A stretch of DNA of 64,000 nt from Pediococcus cellicola (GTDB lineage Bacteria > Bacillota > Bacilli > Lactobacillales > Lactobacillaceae): assembly GCF_001438655.1 (NCBI RefSeq), contig NZ_JQBR01000002.1, forward strand, positions 180,201 to 244,200. The letters run 5' to 3'. Position numbers and translations under genes: made by a program. Under the pieces are notes generated by a model. It was not told the origin of the DNA. It saw only the letters and a list, made by a program, of their open reading frames with translations, and did no database searches. Positions 34,642 to 42,882 of this stretch are shown here, one piece after another; the stretch's first letter is position 1, and every line of letters starts with the position of its first letter.

Positions 34642-35502
34642 CTACCAAGTGATGGTATCTGGGTCTGTTGCTAAGCCTGCCACACCGCGCAAGCCATCAA
34701 TAGTCTTCATATCTGCATCGCTAATTTCAAAGTCAAACAACTTTGTATTTTCAACAATGCGATCCTGATGGACAGATTTTGGTAATGGTAAAAAGCCATG
34801 CTGTAAGGACCAGCGCAAAACGACTTGTGCCACTGTTTTATGATACTTATCACTCAAGTCCTTTAATTCGGAAACACCAAAAATTTTACCAGTTCCTAGT
34901 GGACTGTATGCTTCCGATAAAATATGATGTGCTTCATTATACTTCACAACTTCGGGTTGTAAGTCACTTGGATTCAAGAAGATTTGGTTTACCTGAGGTG
35001 TCACTGTGGCATCTTTTAATAAAGCATCTAAATGCTTTGGACGGAAATTAGAAACCCCAATTGCACGTAACTTACCAGCTTTTTGAGCTTCTTCCATTGC
35101 TCGCCAAGTTCCGGCATTTGCTTCTTGCCAAGAATCGCGGAAAGCAACTGGATTTGGCCAGTGAATCAAGAAAAGATCTAAATAGTCTAATCCCAAGTTA
35201 CTCAAAGAAGTGTCAATGGCCTTTTTCGTGTTTTCATAGCCATGGTCTTTGCCAGTTAGCTTAGAAGTTACCCACAACTGATCACGTGCCACACCACTAT
35301 CTTTGATCCCTTTACCAACACTCTTTTCGTTTTGATAAGCAAATGCAGTATCAATATGACGGTATCCAGCTTCAATAGCCTCTTCCACGGATTTTTCAGC
35401 AACTTCACCATCTGGTGTTTGCCAAGTTCCAAAACCAACGATCGGAATCTTGGTACCGTTGTTTAATTCGTAAGTATCTGTTAATTTTGTTAAATTTGCC
35501 AA
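34642..35502 (-). CDS. Aldo/keto reductase (AKR5-like)
   Basis: A NADPH-dependent reductase of 286 residues. GFGTWQTPDGEVAEKSVEEAI and HIDTAFAYQNEKSVGKGI hold the catalytic Asp and Tyr, VTSKLTGKDHG the Lys, and LIHWPNP the His. The C-terminal PLPKSVHQDRIVEN binds the cofactor. It resembles 2,5-diketogluconate or methylglyoxal reductases; substrate uncertain. The TTG at 35502 with GGAGG about eight bases upstream is preferred over an in-frame ATG 42 bases earlier, which has no binding site. Confidence 0.9.
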   Translation of the reverse strand: MANLTKLTDTYELNNGTKIPIVGFGTWQTPDGEVAEKSVEEAIEAGYRHIDTAFAYQNEKSVGKGIKDSGVARDQLWVTSKLTGKDHGYENTKKAIDTSLSNLGLDYLDLFLIHWPNPVAFRDSWQEANAGTWRAMEEAQKAGKLRAIGVSNFRPKHLDALLKDATVTPQVNQIFLNPSDLQPEVVKYNEAHHILSEAYSPLGTGKIFGVSELKDLSDKYHKTVAQVVLRWSLQHGFLPLPKSVHQDRIVENTKLFDFEISDADMKTIDGLRGVAGLATDPDTITW

Positions 35503-35634
35503 AATAAATCCTCCAATCAAGTAGTTGTTTCTATTATAAGTCAAAAGCTGACCCTATGAAAAACATTTGGTTTCTGCCCTAACTTATTCTATGATAAAGC
35601 CATATTATTACAGCTTATTGAAAGAAGTTTCGTC

Positions 35635-36291
35635 GTGGATAAAAAAGCAGACTTTAAAAAACGCGTTTTATTTTTAGCAATTTCAATTGTACTCAATTCC
35701 TTTTCCAATGCCCTAACTGTTGCCAGTCACTGTGGAAGTGCCTTATGGACGGCCTCTTCAGTAAATCTGAGCGAGTGGTTTCACTTCCCGCTTGGCAATG
35801 TCTTATTCGTCGAAGGCATCGCAGTCGTCATCGCCAATGCCATTCTTCTCAAGCAACTGGAATGGCACCGGATGTTGGGGAACCTTGTTTTTATGATCCC
35901 ATTTTCTTATTTGGTTGGTGGTATTAGTAATGGCTTAGATACCCATGGCTTTTTAAATTTACCATTAGGTATCCGAGTATTAGCCGACATACTTGGCATT
36001 GTGGGCATTGGCATTGCTGTTTCAATCTATCAACGGGCCAATATTGTGTTGCATCCCAACGATGATTTGACTTACATCGTTCGTTTCAAATTCATGCACG
36101 GTAAAGCTGCCACCGCGCAGTGGATTAGTTATATTCCGGCGATTTCACTCATCTTGTTAACTTTCACTGTTACCGGGCATATTTATGCGGTTGGCCTTGG
36201 GACACTTCTTGCCTTTGTGCTACAGGGAGCCGTAACGGGTTGGGCGGACCGGCATGTATTCACAACGTTAAAACATCATCTTAATATTTAA
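35635..36291 (+). CDS. Multi-pass membrane protein, YczE/YitT-like
   Basis: The 218-residue protein has five or six hydrophobic helices, with the pattern LNSFSNALTVASHCGSALWTASSVNLSE and a second half with IVLHPNDDLTYIVRFKF. This is typical of YczE/YyaS membrane proteins of unknown function. It starts with GTG, with a purine-rich GAAAGAAG site upstream. A phosphatase gene follows 87 bases later, and they could share a transcript. Confidence 0.75.
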   Translation: MDKKADFKKRVLFLAISIVLNSFSNALTVASHCGSALWTASSVNLSEWFHFPLGNVLFVEGIAVVIANAILLKQLEWHRMLGNLVFMIPFSYLVGGISNGLDTHGFLNLPLGIRVLADILGIVGIGIAVSIYQRANIVLHPNDDLTYIVRFKFMHGKAATAQWISYIPAISLILLTFTVTGHIYAVGLGTLLAFVLQGAVTGWADRHVFTTLKHHLNI

Positions 36292-36378
36292 ATAAATTTG
36301 TTAGGAAGACCATGCGGACTGTGCTATCATTTTTCATGTAGGTTAATTCTAAAAAACAAGATTACGGGAGGATTTATC

Positions 36379-37170
36379 ATGGTGAGATCACGAGTACTTC
36401 AGTTACAGCAGGGCAACAATTTCAGAGAACTCGGCGGTTACCAAACGATGACCGGAAAAACGATTAAATGGCATAAAATTATTCGTTCTGCAAAATTGGG
36501 TAACTTAACTGATCAAGATATTGATTTTTTAAACGCGTATGGCTTAAAATATGATGTCGATTTTCGTTCTCCGGAGGAAAAATCCCAAGCCCCAGATCGT
36601 ATTCCTGAACAAACAAAATATTTATTCATCCCCGTCTTTTCGACCGACGAAACTCAAAATTCGAAACAAACGGATCGTTTACAACGGAAAATGGAAAATG
36701 ACCCTACTTCTGGACGTCAGCAAATGCAGCGTGCCTACCAAGATATTATTACCAACCCTCACTCACAAAAAGCTTACAGAAAATTTTTTGATGTATTACT
36801 TGAAAATGATCATCCGGACAGCACGCTTCTTTTCCACTGTACCGCAGGAAAAGACCGAACCGGAATGGGCGCCGTTTTCTTCTTAAGTGCTTTAGGAGTC
36901 AACGAAGATACCATCAAAGCTGACTATCTCTTGACCAATAAGGTGACTAAACCAGCCTTGGATGATCTCGTCAAAACTTTGAAACTAAAAAACGCTTCCT
37001 CTGCATTCATTCAAAGTATGCGTGATTTACAGAGCGTTCAAATCTCATTTTATAATACCGCTATGGACCAGATTCAAAAGGTTTCCGGTGATATGCCCAA
37101 TTACTTGCACGAGTACTTGAGTCTCTCCGATAGTGACATTCGCGATTTACAACACATCTATCTTGAATAA
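36379..37170 (+). CDS. Protein tyrosine/serine phosphatase, paralogue 1
   Basis: The catalytic loop HCTAGKDRTG (Cys 154, Arg 160) defines the cysteine-based phosphatase family (CX5R). The N-terminal NFRELGGYQT and DVDFRSPEE blocks are typical of the LpPTP/Tyr_phosphatase3 type, many of which also hydrolyse phosphoinositide or phosphoserine. GGGAGG lies seven bases before the ATG; the frame is open 81 bases further upstream without a binding site. It is followed 27 bases later by an alpha/beta hydrolase gene. Two paralogues follow at 39619 and 40401. Confidence 0.9.
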   Translation: MVRSRVLQLQQGNNFRELGGYQTMTGKTIKWHKIIRSAKLGNLTDQDIDFLNAYGLKYDVDFRSPEEKSQAPDRIPEQTKYLFIPVFSTDETQNSKQTDRLQRKMENDPTSGRQQMQRAYQDIITNPHSQKAYRKFFDVLLENDHPDSTLLFHCTAGKDRTGMGAVFFLSALGVNEDTIKADYLLTNKVTKPALDDLVKTLKLKNASSAFIQSMRDLQSVQISFYNTAMDQIQKVSGDMPNYLHEYLSLSDSDIRDLQHIYLE

Positions 37171-37197
37171 CGTTTTTGATACAGGAGGCACAACTTT

Positions 37198-38142
37198 ATG
37201 AAAAGAAAAAATCTCATTGGATTAGGCATTGTCGCACCTGCTGTGCTTGGTATTTCCGGCATTACGGCTATCAGCGCTAGATTATATGATTACGCTTTTC
37301 GCCGCGTGGATTACGTTCCCGAAACCTCTGCCGACAAACAAAAATATGCAGACGATTACTATGACTACGTCAATTGGTTTCATAGTGTTCCCTCCCATCA
37401 GTGGACCTTACATCCGTCTGACTTAGAAAATCGTGTAGAAGCCACTTTTATTCCCGCAGCCAATCCCAACGCAAAAACGACTGTTATTATCGCCCATGGG
37501 TACAAAGGTAACGGTGAAACGATGTCGAACTATGCCAAAATGTTTTACGACATGGGTTATAATGTCTTGCTCCCTGATGACCGTGCTCACGGCAATAGTT
37601 CGGGGGACTATATCAACTTTGGCTGGATCGATCGTCAGGATTTCGCGGAATGGAGTCACAATGTGGTCAACAATATTGGTGAGGACTCAAAGATCATCAT
37701 GTTTGGGGTCAGCATGGGTGGCGCAACTATCCAAATGACTAGCGGAGAAATGCTGCCGCCACAGGTTAAACTCATGATTTCAGATTGTGGCTACTCAGAT
37801 TTACGCTCCGAATTATCCTATTTACTTAAGAATCAGTTTCATTTATCCCCGACAATTTTTGTTCCCATTATCAATGCCATTAATCACCACCGGTTAGGCT
37901 TTTCCATTGATGATGTGTCATCCGTTAAACAGCTCAAAAAAAATACCCGGCCATTTTTATTTATTCACGGTGAAAAAGATGTCTATGTCCCCACGTATAT
38001 GGTGGACGAGTGTTTTGAAGCTTGTCCAGAACCTAAAGACATTTGGATTGTCCCTAATGCGTCACACGCTGAGAGCTTTTGGATAAATCCAGCTGCTTAT
38101 AAAGCAAAAGTGACCCAATTTATTAAAAAATATCTAAATTAA
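37198..38142 (+). CDS. Membrane-anchored alpha/beta hydrolase, paralogue 2
   Basis: The 314-residue protein has an N-terminal hydrophobic anchor (about residues 8-30). Its catalytic triad is the same as in the hydrolase at 1686-2621: Ser 172 in GVSMGGAT, Asp 261 in GEKDVYVP and His 290 in ASHAES. Shared blocks such as NVLLPDDRAHG and SDCGYSD show the two genes are paralogues. AGGAGGC lies about eight bases before the ATG. It follows the phosphatase gene by 27 bases and is probably in one operon. The substrate is unknown. Confidence 0.87.
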   Translation: MKRKNLIGLGIVAPAVLGISGITAISARLYDYAFRRVDYVPETSADKQKYADDYYDYVNWFHSVPSHQWTLHPSDLENRVEATFIPAANPNAKTTVIIAHGYKGNGETMSNYAKMFYDMGYNVLLPDDRAHGNSSGDYINFGWIDRQDFAEWSHNVVNNIGEDSKIIMFGVSMGGATIQMTSGEMLPPQVKLMISDCGYSDLRSELSYLLKNQFHLSPTIFVPIINAINHHRLGFSIDDVSSVKQLKKNTRPFLFIHGEKDVYVPTYMVDECFEACPEPKDIWIVPNASHAESFWINPAAYKAKVTQFIKKYLN

Positions 38143-38146
38143 CAAA

Positions 38147-38178
38147 AGAGGCTGGAATTTTTTCCAGCCCCTTTTTTA
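38147..38178 (+). terminator. Terminator of the phosphatase/hydrolase operon
   Basis: AGAGGCTGGAA pairs with TTCCAGCCCCT (one mismatch) around a T-rich loop and is followed by six T. It belongs to the GAG-CTGG terminator group of this window. Confidence 0.8.
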
Positions 38179-38194
38179 TTCACAAATTTTGTAT

Positions 38195-38605
38195 TTAAGC
38201 GTCATGGAGTACCCGAAGCATTTCGGCGAAGGACACTCGTCTGGTCTCTCGTGGAATAAAACTCCGAATCTCATCTTCATTGAACCCCACTTGTAATTTA
38301 TTATGGGTGAAAATAATTGGCTTTTTAATCAAACTTGGATATCGGACCAAAAGGCGATGCAGTTCACTAATAGTCAAAGAATCTATATATTTTTGTCCAA
38401 ACTTTTTATAGGCTTTTGAGCGCTCAGAAATAATCTCCTCGGCGCCATATTCGGTTAATGATAAAACTTTTTTTAGTGTCTGCAAGGAAATTGCTTGAGA
38501 AACCACATTGACACGGTCGTAGTCTAAATGATGTTCATCTAACCACTGACATGCTCTTCTTGCTGAACCACAACTTGGACCCCACAAAACTGTTATCTTT
38601 TCCAT
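38195..38605 (-). CDS. Spx/ArsC-like protein without the CXXC motif
   Basis: The 136-residue protein has the ArsC/Spx thioredoxin-like fold: VLWGPSCGSARRACQWLDEHHLDYDRVNV, then LSLTEYGAEEIISERSKAYKKFG (pieces shown), and KKPIIFTHNKLQVGFNEDEIRSFIP. Spx binds the RNA polymerase alpha subunit to redirect transcription under thiol stress. Here the position of the second redox Cys (CXXC) reads C-G-S-A, with another Cys four residues later. It may therefore lack the usual disulfide switch or use another pair. AAAGGAG lies eight bases before the ATG. Confidence 0.8.
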   Translation of the reverse strand: MEKITVLWGPSCGSARRACQWLDEHHLDYDRVNVVSQAISLQTLKKVLSLTEYGAEEIISERSKAYKKFGQKYIDSLTISELHRLLVRYPSLIKKPIIFTHNKLQVGFNEDEIRSFIPRETRRVSFAEMLRVLHDA

Positions 38606-38837
38606 GTAAAACACTCCTTTAGTTTTTCTTATCATTACTATAAGTCAAAGTATAAACGAAACAATTAGTTTTGTCTATACTTTTTTATAACTTTTTTGAA
38701 ATCGTTTTATTCTTGTTATATTTTTGTCATAAACGGTAACGAAAAGACTTCTTTCATGAGCATTTGTCTTTTTCTACCTAAGACAGGTTGGTACACTTTA
38801 GTTAAGTCCTAAACCCTGATTTAAGGAGGAATTCGTC

Positions 38838-39320
38838 ATGGAAACTAAACGCACATTTAGGTGGAAAGCCTTTTTACTTTTTGTTGTTGGCGTGCAAATC
38901 TTAGGAAGCCTTTCCGGGTTATTTGCAGGTAATATCAAGGCTGTTTATAATGCGCTATCGTTACCCCCTTTAGCGCCACCGGACTATTTATTCGGTATTG
39001 TTTGGCCATTGCTCTACTTATTGATTGCAATTTCTGGGTACCTGATTTATCAATCCATTGCATTTAAAGGGGAAAAAGTCACCAGTTATATTCTTTTTGC
39101 CGTTCAGCTAGCCTTAAACTTCGCCTGGAGTATTGTGTTTTTTGCGGGCAATTATTACTGGGCAGGTGTGGTGATTGTGGTGCTCTTAGATTTAGTTGTT
39201 TTAAGCTGCGTCTTGCAATATTACAAAATTAATAAGGCTGCTTCACTTTTACTTGTGCCTTACTTAATTTGGATTCTTTTTGCCACGTACCTTTCAATTG
39301 GCGTAGCAATTCTCAATTAA
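38838..39320 (+). CDS. tspO: TspO/MBR family membrane protein
   Basis: Five transmembrane helices fill this 160-residue protein. The family marks are PPLAPPDYLFGIVWPLLYLLIAISGYL near residue 45 and NFAWSIVFFAGNYYWA. TspO proteins bind porphyrins and related ligands in membranes and are linked to stress responses. AAGGAGG lies eight bases before the ATG. It appears to be a single-gene transcript. Confidence 0.92.
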   Translation: METKRTFRWKAFLLFVVGVQILGSLSGLFAGNIKAVYNALSLPPLAPPDYLFGIVWPLLYLLIAISGYLIYQSIAFKGEKVTSYILFAVQLALNFAWSIVFFAGNYYWAGVVIVVLLDLVVLSCVLQYYKINKAASLLLVPYLIWILFATYLSIGVAILN

Positions 39321-39409
39321 AAAAGCCGCTATAATGCGGTTTCAAGAGAGTTAATAAAGCTTTAAATTTTTCGTCACACTTTCTTCATAATTAAAAGGTA
39401 ATCTATAAA

Positions 39410-39440
39410 CATAGATAAAAGTTAAACGCCTTTATCTATA
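39410..39440 (+). other. Hairpin in an intergenic region
   Basis: ATAGATAAA pairs perfectly with TTTATCTAT across an 11-nt loop. It lies between tspO and the next phosphatase gene, upstream of an orphan terminator. Together they could be a short non-coding transcript. Confidence 0.35.
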
Positions 39441-39512
39441 TGAAAATAGCATACTCCTCCAAAGTTACTATATTTCATTGTTTTTCATGATAACAACCTA
39501 CTCCCCTATATA

Positions 39513-39548
39513 AAATAATCCGATCAGCAATGATCGGGTTATTTTTTT
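39513..39548 (+). terminator. Orphan terminator, 190 bases past tspO
   Basis: AATAATCCGATCA pairs with TGATCGGGTTATT around a 4-nt loop, followed by seven T. No coding gene directly precedes it, so it ends either the tspO message or a small RNA from 39345-39548. Confidence 0.75.
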
Positions 39549-39618
39549 GCAAATCGATATTTAACTGAATAGACGCTTCTTTGGTATAATGAAGCCAAAG
39601 TCAATTGGAGGGATTACA

Positions 39619-40389
39619 ATGAAACGTGAGCGCTTACTAAAAATTGAAGGTAGCGTTAATTTTCGTGAATTGGGCGGCTATCAAACCAAAGATGGTCACA
39701 TGCTTAAATGGCAAAAGCTGTTACGTTCAGGTGATTTGAGTCGTTTAACTGATCAAGATGTTCAAAATTTGGCTGAATATGGCTTACATTACGACATTGA
39801 TTTACGTTCTCCTTCCGAAGCCAGCTGGTTAACAGATCGCCTGCCCAAATCGACAATTTATCGATCTTATCCCGTTTATCCAATTGCCCAAAATGACCAT
39901 TCAGATTTACCTAAACTACCTGAAGAACAGGCAGAAACCGATTATTTACATCCGTATGCCTTAATGATTATGAACCCTCAAAGTCAACTTGCCTTTCGAA
40001 CCATGTTTCAAGATTTATTGGCAAATGATAAGCCGAATCAATCACTCCTTTTCCATTGTGCGGCTGGCAAGGACCGTACAGGTGTGGCCGGTTTCTTAAT
40101 TTTGACTGCTTTGGGTGTGGCTTATGAGACCATTAAACAAGATTATGTCTTAACCAACATTGTGTATAGTACTTTTGATCAAGACGAATTACGGCACCGC
40201 CTGCAAAATAAAAAAGCTGCCACCATGGTCAATCAAATGAATGCCGCCCTACAAGTACAAGGCGATACTTTGGACGTCGCAAAACAAACTATCTTAGATA
40301 ATTACGGCGATTATGCCAATTATTTTGCACAAGCCATGCATCTATCAGAAGCAGATTTGACAGACCTAAGGCGTATTTACTTACAGTAA
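39619..40389 (+). CDS. Protein tyrosine/serine phosphatase, paralogue 2
   Basis: It shares NFRELGGYQTKDG, DIDLRSPSE and the catalytic loop HCAAGKDRTGVAG (Cys 147, Arg 153) with the other two phosphatases here. GGAGGG lies about six bases before the ATG at 39619; an in-frame ATG 30 bases earlier lacks a site. The third paralogue starts 11 bases after its stop, so they form a tandem operon. It probably removes phosphate from proteins or small phospho-compounds; surface or secretory signals are absent. Confidence 0.9.
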   Translation: MKRERLLKIEGSVNFRELGGYQTKDGHMLKWQKLLRSGDLSRLTDQDVQNLAEYGLHYDIDLRSPSEASWLTDRLPKSTIYRSYPVYPIAQNDHSDLPKLPEEQAETDYLHPYALMIMNPQSQLAFRTMFQDLLANDKPNQSLLFHCAAGKDRTGVAGFLILTALGVAYETIKQDYVLTNIVYSTFDQDELRHRLQNKKAATMVNQMNAALQVQGDTLDVAKQTILDNYGDYANYFAQAMHLSEADLTDLRRIYLQ

Positions 40390-40400
40390 AGAGGCTAATT

Positions 40401-41180
40401 ATGGAAAAAAATCGTATTTTACCCATTCAATCGGGGTTAAATCTTCGTGAGCTCGGCGGCTACCCTACTAAAGACGGTAAAACAGTTCGGTGGCAAAAAT
40501 TATTGCGCTCTGGCTATTTATCCGTATTAAAAAAAGACGATCAACTTTTTTTGACCGACTATGGTTTGCGCTACGATGTAGATTTACGCTCTGACTACGA
40601 AATTGCACGTAATCCAGATCCACAATTGCCCCACGTTACGCACATTTCCGCATCCGTTTATCCATTTGCACAACACACTTCGCTCGGGTTTAAACGGTGG
40701 TTAAAACGGCTTTTTCATAAGGATAGTCAGCCGGTACCGAGTGTCTTAAGTGATCCTTACCAGTTAATGGTGCTGGATACACACGCGCAAAGTGCTTTTA
40801 AAAAGCTATTTCAAGCAATGCTAGCTAATGACCAGCCAAATCAATCTGTTTTATTTCATTGTGCCGCTGGAAAAGATCGCACAGGCGTGGCCGGTTTCCT
40901 CGTTTTGAGCGCTTTAGGGGTCGACCAAGACACCATTGAAGAGGATTATTTACTCTCTAACCGTGTTTTATTTGGCACACATACGCCGGTGACAACGACG
41001 ACAACCCACAATGCAGCTTTAGATAAAATGAATGAGGCTCGAAATGTGAATTTGAGAAGCCTGCGGTTAGCCAAAAAGGCCATTGAAGATACCTATGGCA
41101 ATATAGAAAACTATTTGCATAAGGCAATGAAGCTAACAGATGCAGATCTCAAGCAGATAAGGGACTTGTATACAATATAA
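40401..41180 (+). CDS. Protein tyrosine/serine phosphatase, paralogue 3
   Basis: The third phosphatase, 259 residues, has NLRELGGYPTKDG, DVDLRSDYE and HCAAGKDRTGVAG (Cys 154, Arg 160). A Lys/Arg-rich insertion (FKRWLKRLFHKDSQ) at about residues 97-110 is not present in paralogue 2 and might touch a membrane or nucleic acid. An AGAGG site precedes the ATG. It lies 11 bases after paralogue 2 and is clearly a tandem duplicate of it. Confidence 0.9.
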   Translation: MEKNRILPIQSGLNLRELGGYPTKDGKTVRWQKLLRSGYLSVLKKDDQLFLTDYGLRYDVDLRSDYEIARNPDPQLPHVTHISASVYPFAQHTSLGFKRWLKRLFHKDSQPVPSVLSDPYQLMVLDTHAQSAFKKLFQAMLANDQPNQSVLFHCAAGKDRTGVAGFLVLSALGVDQDTIEEDYLLSNRVLFGTHTPVTTTTTHNAALDKMNEARNVNLRSLRLAKKAIEDTYGNIENYLHKAMKLTDADLKQIRDLYTI

Positions 41181-41238
41181 GTGCATTTAAAGGCCCGTAT
41201 CGTTTCAAGATTTAGTCTAAAAGTGAAGAAAAAGCGCT

Positions 41239-41262
41239 TTGACTTCAAGCATGGCCTAGAAA
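41239..41262 (-). repeat. Dispersed intergenic motif, copy 3
   Basis: On the minus strand this reads as TCTAGGCCATGCTTGAAGTC, nearly the same as copy 1 at 1615. It lies 40 bases before a GAG-type terminator, as the other copies also lie near terminators. Confidence 0.5.
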
Positions 41263-41301
41263 ACCGATTTCCCGATTGCCACTATTAAAGTTTAAAGAAG
41301 T

Positions 41302-41335
41302 AAAGAGACTGGAAAAAGTTTTTCCAGCCTCCTTT
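41302..41335. terminator. Terminator between convergent genes
   Basis: GAGACTGGAAAAA pairs with TTTTTCCAGCCTC (one mismatch) around a 1-3 nt loop, with A before and T after. It can end both the phosphatase transcript and the small membrane protein gene. Confidence 0.8.
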
Positions 41336-41339
41336 ATTT

Positions 41340-41597
41340 TTATAGAAATACTAACAATACAACGGCAATTAAAAAAACAACACCTAGGAACGCTGCCGAA
41401 ATAGCTTCCCATCGATTAGCACCTTTCATATCAACTCGTAAGCCAAACAAGACACTAAACGCCAGAACTAAAATTAACATCTTTTCAATTTCAGAATAAT
41501 CATTACTATTTTGAAAATAACCGGTAAACCAACCTACAACGCATGCAGCGACTACCACTATGCCAATGCCAAAATCAGCCCAATATTTTGCCCGCAT
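41340..41597 (-). CDS. Small membrane protein
   Basis: The 85-residue product has three predicted helices (IGIVVVAACVVGWFTGYF, MLILVLAFSVLFG, and AISAAFLGVVFLIAVVLLVF) with a conserved-looking loop LRVDMKGANRWE between the last two. I do not recognise the family. A GAGGATG site lies upstream of the ATG. Its promoter must lie close to the solo repeat element D. Confidence 0.65.
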   Translation of the reverse strand: MRAKYWADFGIGIVVVAACVVGWFTGYFQNSNDYSEIEKMLILVLAFSVLFGLRVDMKGANRWEAISAAFLGVVFLIAVVLLVFL

Positions 41598-41704
41598 AAG
41601 CTCACATCCTCGTTATTCAATCTTGCCTCTATACTACCTTACTTATTTCCCAAATAGCAACGGAAATCATCAAAAATGCTTCGTTTACTGTCAAGCACAA
41701 CTCC

Positions 41705-41795
41705 GCAAGTCAACTCAAGAAAATTAAGCAGGGCCTCCAGCGAGATTGCCATCCCGCCTACGCCCTGCTTAATTTTCTTGAGTTACCCGACTTGC
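41705..41795. repeat. Solo modular palindromic element D
   Basis: A single complete unit. ACAACTCCGCAAGTC leads to a 23-base arm (41712-41734) that pairs perfectly with 41762-41784. GCAAGTC pairs with GACTTGC, and the loop holds a worn core (GCGAGAT-loop-ATCCCGC). It has the same entry and exit motifs as array units, so it represents the unexpanded form. It lies between divergent genes. Confidence 0.9.
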
Positions 41796-41799
41796 TTCG

Positions 41800-41828
41800 T
41801 TCACTTTTTTTCTTCTTCGTGCTACACT
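41800..41828 (+). promoter_or_regulatory. Promoter of the ASCH gene, -35 inside the repeat's exit motif
   Basis: TTCACT (41800-41805) and TACACT (41823-41828) are 17 bases apart and 36 bases before the start codon. TTCACT belongs to the conserved CGTTCACTT end of the repeat family. Confidence 0.5.
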
Positions 41829-41864
41829 ACAGTCATCAAATACACAAAGATTGGAATGATCATT

Positions 41865-42326
41865 ATGACTACTAGTGCTGAACACATGTGGGACTCCTTC
41901 TCAACTTCCCACAACCTTACCAACAAAACCTTTCAAACTCGCTGGTTTGGCGAACAATCAGATCCCGCCGCCATCACTGAACTCACCAACAAAATTCTCG
42001 CTGGCGACAAAATTTCCACCTCCAAACCCTTAGCCTACTACTCCTCTGAAGGAGAACAAATTCCACAACCCGGTGACTACTACGTTCTCTTAAATGCCGA
42101 CATGCACCCCGTTGGCATCATCGAAACCGTAGTTTCTGAATTGATTCCATTTCTGCGGGTCTCTGCCGAACACGCTTATAACGAAGCCGAGGGTGACCGT
42201 ACCCTAGCCGACTGGCAAGCTCGCAGTCAAGCCAAATTCACCACACAAATGAAACAATTCGATCGTCAATTCTCCACTAACGACCCCATTGTTTGTGAAG
42301 TCATCAAATTAGTTTACAAAGATTAG
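41865..42326 (+). CDS. ASCH domain protein
   Basis: The 153-residue protein has the ASCH (DUF984-like) pattern: WFGEQSDPAAITELTNKILAGDKIST, the central GDYYVLLNADMHPVGIIETV beta strands and a helical LADWQARSQAKF tail. ASCH domains bind RNA or modified nucleosides, and some are amidohydrolases. The ATG has only a weak GGAATG site. Codons are extremely C-rich at pyrimidine third positions and A-rich at purine ones, unlike the following gene. This is part of the strand effect described to the right of the repeat elements. Confidence 0.85.
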   Translation: MTTSAEHMWDSFSTSHNLTNKTFQTRWFGEQSDPAAITELTNKILAGDKISTSKPLAYYSSEGEQIPQPGDYYVLLNADMHPVGIIETVVSELIPFLRVSAEHAYNEAEGDRTLADWQARSQAKFTTQMKQFDRQFSTNDPIVCEVIKLVYKD

Positions 42327-42415
42327 TTATATATATCATATGATTTTACTTATTAAAAAGATGTATGTATAATACACATTATAGAAACCTATCCCCGAAT
42401 TAAAGGAGAATGTGT

Positions 42416-42775
42416 ATGAAAATTTATCCAGCTGTTTACTCTGTACGTAATGACCTTGTGGAGCTAATCGTTCCCGACTTTCCAGGTATGCTCATTGAAG
42501 GTAAAACTTTAGTTGAAGCTACCGAAAAAGCAGAAAAGTTAATCACTTCTCAGTTAAAGATGCCTGAACCTTCTGATATGAAAAATACGCATTTAGTGGA
42601 AGGCGAACACATGATTATGTTACCAATCAACGAATATTCCGGAAAAAACACCAAACGCATTCGGCGTAATGTGACCATTCCGCAATATTTGAACGATTGG
42701 GCAAAGCAATCTGGCATTAATGTCTCCCAAGTTCTTACTGAAGCACTTGATCAAAAATTCAAAACAACTGTATAA
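42416..42775 (+). CDS. HicB-like antitoxin without adjacent toxin
   Basis: The N-terminal half has the HicB partial RNase-H-like fold (YPAVYSVRNDLVELIVPDFPGMLIEG, shown in pieces as VELIVPDFPG and TLVEATEKAEKLI). The C-terminal half carries a ribbon-helix-helix (KRIRRNVTIPQYLNDWAKQSGINVSQVL, piece NVTIPQYLNDWAK). HicB usually neutralises the HicA toxin and represses the operon. No HicA-sized frame adjoins it. AAAGGAG lies seven bases before the ATG. A clean terminator follows. Confidence 0.82.
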   Translation: MKIYPAVYSVRNDLVELIVPDFPGMLIEGKTLVEATEKAEKLITSQLKMPEPSDMKNTHLVEGEHMIMLPINEYSGKNTKRIRRNVTIPQYLNDWAKQSGINVSQVLTEALDQKFKTTV

Positions 42776-42784
42776 AGCTTTTTA

Positions 42785-42822
42785 CCTAAGACAATTTTGT
42801 AACGTTGTCTTAGGTTTTTTGT
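42785..42822 (+). terminator. Terminator after the HicB-like gene
   Basis: CCTAAGACAA pairs perfectly with TTGTCTTAGG across a 10-nt loop and is followed by six T. Confidence 0.88.
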
Positions 42823-42882
42823 CTTTTAAGCGACTTTCTCCCTTACTGGTGGTACACTGATTTCACAAAGGGGAAATCAAAT

